From MGBC163016 sp964469815 (GTDB lineage Bacteria; Actinomycetota; Coriobacteriia; Coriobacteriales; Eggerthellaceae): 23,115 nucleotides of DNA. The position numbers and the translations under genes were made by a program. Under the pieces are notes generated by a model, which was not told the DNA's origin, made no database searches, and saw only the letters and a program-made list of their open reading frames with translations. The stretch spans positions 1 through 23,115 of the forward strand of contig CAYXZC010000030.1 of NCBI GenBank assembly GCA_964469815.1, written 5' to 3'. Positions 20,701 to 23,115 of the stretch are shown here, piece after piece. Position 1 is the stretch's first letter; every line of letters starts with the position of its first letter.

Positions 20701-22974
20701 TCACCCTTTGTGTAGCAAATACTCCTGGCTGTCGAACAGTTCCTTGCGGCCGCGTTTATCCTCTTTCGCGAGCGCGCCTAGCGCGGTATAACTGCCATCC
20801 GATAAGAGCTCGCGCAGCTTGGCGGTATCGTTAAGGCAAAGGTTCGCATATTGTATGACCCTCTTGCGCAGTATGTTGTTCTTGATCGGCCAAGCGATCT
20901 CGACCCTGTGCTGCATGTTCCGTTTCATCAGGTCGGCGCTCGAAAGGTAGATCTTCATATCATCCCACGCGCCGAAGCCGTATACCCTGCCGTGTTCAAG
21001 CAAGCGTCCCACTAGAGAGGCTACACGGATCTTCTCCGTATACCCATCGATCCCAGGCAGGATGCAGCAAGCATCACGCACGATCATCACGGTGGGCACG
21101 CCGGCTTGAGATGCCTCGACCAGCTTCGCTATCAGATCCTTATCGGTGATGGCGTCCAGTTTGAGGAATATCCCGCATGCCTCATCCGATCGCGCGCGTT
21201 CGATCTGGGCATCTATCTCGTCGATCAGCTTATCCTCCAGTTGCACGGGAGACGTTATCAGCTCACGGGAATCGCTCAACACATCGCCTTTTGCAAGGTG
21301 GTCGAACAGCCGTGCGGCATCGGTTCCGAAATCGGGATCGGCTGTCATGAAGCTGAAATCCGTGTAGTACAAGGAGGTCTTCTCGTCGTAATTACCAGTG
21401 CCGATCTGCGTAATGCGCTGAAGCGCCCCATCAACGCTTCGGGTTATGCAGCAGATCTTGCCGTGTACCTTGTATTTATCAAGGCCGTAATGAACTTCGC
21501 ATCCCGCCTGTTCGAATCGTTCAGCCCATTCGATGTTCTTCTTCTCTGCGCGGCTTGCTCGAGGTTCCACGATAACGCGAACGTGCTTTCCTGCTCGCGA
21601 AGCATTCATGAGCGAAGCTGCGATATTCGAATCATCCGCAAGACGGAATATCGTCATGTCTATAGCGCTGACCTTAGGATCGCTTGCGGCCTCATCGAGC
21701 ATCATCTCGAAAGGCTCCATGCTCTCGTATGGATACATCAACATAACATCATGGTCTGCAACCTGATCCAATATCGACCTGTTCGGGTTCAGTCGCAAAG
21801 GCCCGCTGCGAAGCCATTTTGGATCGACGGGCTCCCAGGTCAAACGTTTGCGGGCGTCCTTATCCAAATGGCCTGTGAGCGAATCGATATATCCCATGTC
21901 CAAAGGCAACCCGCACATCTGGATCTGGTACGACCTGAGATTCAGCCCTGCCTTGACGATCTCCGAAGATGCCTCCGATAGGACGCTGCTCGTGAATAAG
22001 AGCAGTGGTTCGTGATGCTTCCTACCATCTATCACGGCATCTACCTCTGCGGCGTAATCCTCGTCATCGGTGTCGATGTGCTTCAACCTGTCCAGATCGG
22101 CATTCCGAACAAGGCTCACGATCGCAGCATTGGAAACCTTGTAATGCGGGAAGATATCCTTGATGAACAGGCAGAGAGCCTCTTCCAGCAGCACGAACGA
22201 ATACGCCGTTGCTTTTGCTTGACCGGGCTTTCGGCTGCTTTCGGAGTTTTCTGGCGATGTGTTCTTCCCTTCTCCGGTTGGAAGCTCGATTAAGCGCACG
22301 CATTGCTGGGGAAGAGCCACGATCCCAAGCTTCTTGTCTTCGACAGCAGAAGAACCGCTGCGTTTCTTTTTCGGGGTTTTGCCCTTCGGAGCCTTCTTTG
22401 CTCTAAGCTCTGCCATAACGTATAGCTGCCCGTCTTCAAGATAGGGGAAGGGCGAATCGCTATCGACAACATGAGGTGCAAGGTATCCGTAGACATTTTG
22501 CTTCAGATGATCATGCAGGAAGATACGTTGATATTCGGGAAGATCGTTTTCCAGACGCTCGCCGAAGATGTGGTCGATCCCGAACGCGCGCAATCTGTTG
22601 CACGTGCTCTTATATATAAGAGCAGCTTCATCGGATGTGTTACCTATGTGCTTGTAGATCGATCGCAGGCTTTGCTTTAGGGCTTTTAGTTGCTCTTTGG
22701 CATCTTTGTGATCCGGGGATCCTTTCGGATGCGATGCTGCTATCCGCTTGCATGCGTTCATCCTGTCGGTTATAGAGCCGATACGTTGTCCGACGAATTG
22801 GCATATGTCGGATTGATAGAAAGACATGAATCCGAAGCGTTCCAATAGTGGAACCGTTTCATCATCGGCCTCATCAAGGATGCGCTCCGCATATGCAAGC
22901 CACGAGATCTCCCTTTCCTGCCAAAACGGAAGCTTCTCGATATCGTGGATCGATGTTGTTCGACTGTCTGCCAT
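20701..22974 (-). CDS. ppk1: Polyphosphate kinase 1 family protein, divergent nucleotide site
   Basis: PPK1 reversibly transfers the terminal ATP phosphate to inorganic polyphosphate. This 757-aa protein has all four PPK1 regions: N domain (EISWLAYAERILDEA, residues 22-36), head domain, and two C-terminal phospholipase D-like domains with YPYESMEPFEMML, TIFRLADDS, YKVHGK (His504), IGTGNYDEKTSLYYTDFSF and LLEHGRVYGFG (His661). His504 and His661 match E. coli His435 and His592 with a constant +69 offset. Two nucleotide-contact positions differ: Asn45 is Asp56 (SNNLDEF reads QSDICQF) and Arg405 is Ser474 (ARFDE reads ASRAE). A Lys-rich insert (KKAPKGKTPKKKR) lies in the middle. The frame opens at 23097; the ATG at 22974 with GAGGGG seven bases upstream is preferred. 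Upstream to the window end there is no gene. Confidence 0.88.
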   Translation of the reverse strand: MADSRTTSIHDIEKLPFWQEREISWLAYAERILDEADDETVPLLERFGFMSFYQSDICQFVGQRIGSITDRMNACKRIAASHPKGSPDHKDAKEQLKALKQSLRSIYKHIGNTSDEAALIYKSTCNRLRAFGIDHIFGERLENDLPEYQRIFLHDHLKQNVYGYLAPHVVDSDSPFPYLEDGQLYVMAELRAKKAPKGKTPKKKRSGSSAVEDKKLGIVALPQQCVRLIELPTGEGKNTSPENSESSRKPGQAKATAYSFVLLEEALCLFIKDIFPHYKVSNAAIVSLVRNADLDRLKHIDTDDEDYAAEVDAVIDGRKHHEPLLLFTSSVLSEASSEIVKAGLNLRSYQIQMCGLPLDMGYIDSLTGHLDKDARKRLTWEPVDPKWLRSGPLRLNPNRSILDQVADHDVMLMYPYESMEPFEMMLDEAASDPKVSAIDMTIFRLADDSNIAASLMNASRAGKHVRVIVEPRASRAEKKNIEWAERFEQAGCEVHYGLDKYKVHGKICCITRSVDGALQRITQIGTGNYDEKTSLYYTDFSFMTADPDFGTDAARLFDHLAKGDVLSDSRELITSPVQLEDKLIDEIDAQIERARSDEACGIFLKLDAITDKDLIAKLVEASQAGVPTVMIVRDACCILPGIDGYTEKIRVASLVGRLLEHGRVYGFGAWDDMKIYLSSADLMKRNMQHRVEIAWPIKNNILRKRVIQYANLCLNDTAKLRELLSDGSYTALGALAKEDKRGRKELFDSQEYLLHKG

Positions 22975-23115
22975 GCTGCGCCCCTCAAACTTCCTCTTGG
23001 CGATGATCCATGCATTTTCGGCGTGTAAGCGCGTTCTTTTCAAGTTCCATTGTAACAAGGGATGCAGCGATATCCAAAAACCAGCGAATAGGAGCAAAAT
23101 ACCGTAAAAGTTTTC

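Noticed and set aside
21106..21981. Open frame opposite ppk on the plus strand
   Set aside because: It lies wholly inside the well-supported ppk gene and shows no domain pattern.

Overview
The window reads as chromosomal DNA of an anaerobic, moderately GC-rich actinobacterium, most likely class Coriobacteriia (Eggerthellales/Coriobacteriales type). The grounds are codon style, frequent GTG/TTG starts, a Tat-type lipoprotein lysozyme, paired single-RCK TrkA proteins, a YvlD-type 4-TM protein and gut-anaerobe style proteins. The taxonomic call is inference; no rRNA or marker search was possible. Genes are densely packed and mostly housekeeping. I see no phage, plasmid, CRISPR or transposase genes.

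Layout: (1) 1-3.5 kb: GH25 lysozyme lipoprotein, a NifX/NifB-type cofactor-binding protein, then on the minus strand a patatin-like hydrolase followed by a LysR regulator. (2) 3.5-6.5 kb: a divergent intergenic region with a repeat and a promoter, a 14-TM DHA2 transporter fused to a CBS pair, and a small 4-TM membrane protein. (3) 6.5-9.0 kb: a folded-looking 5' leader, a membrane-anchored lysozyme-like protein and two tandem TrkA/RCK proteins. (4) 9.2-13.5 kb: purB (interrupted by a 10-N assembly gap), a lipoprotein, an orphan LytS-type histidine kinase, and a small protein resembling the N-terminal domain of cyanophycin synthetase. (5) 13.7-16.1 kb: a fold-type I aminotransferase and a D-Ala-D-Ala ligase family protein. 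(6) 16.3-20.6 kb: a folding-factor neighbourhood: an unknown protein with a Cys-rich tail, full-length trigger factor, a SlyD-like FKBP prolyl isomerase, a shortened trigger-factor paralogue lacking both the ribosome-binding and the PPIase domain, and an unknown 218-aa protein. (7) 20.7-23.0 kb: a divergent polyphosphate kinase (PPK1).

The most notable points are the shortened trigger-factor paralogue beside trigger factor and a free FKBP; a PPK1 that keeps both catalytic histidines but has lost two nucleotide-contact residues; the transporter-CBS fusion; and a dispersed family of modular palindromic repeats occupying five intergenic regions, plus an unrelated composite inverted repeat that exactly fills the gap between two convergent stop codons.
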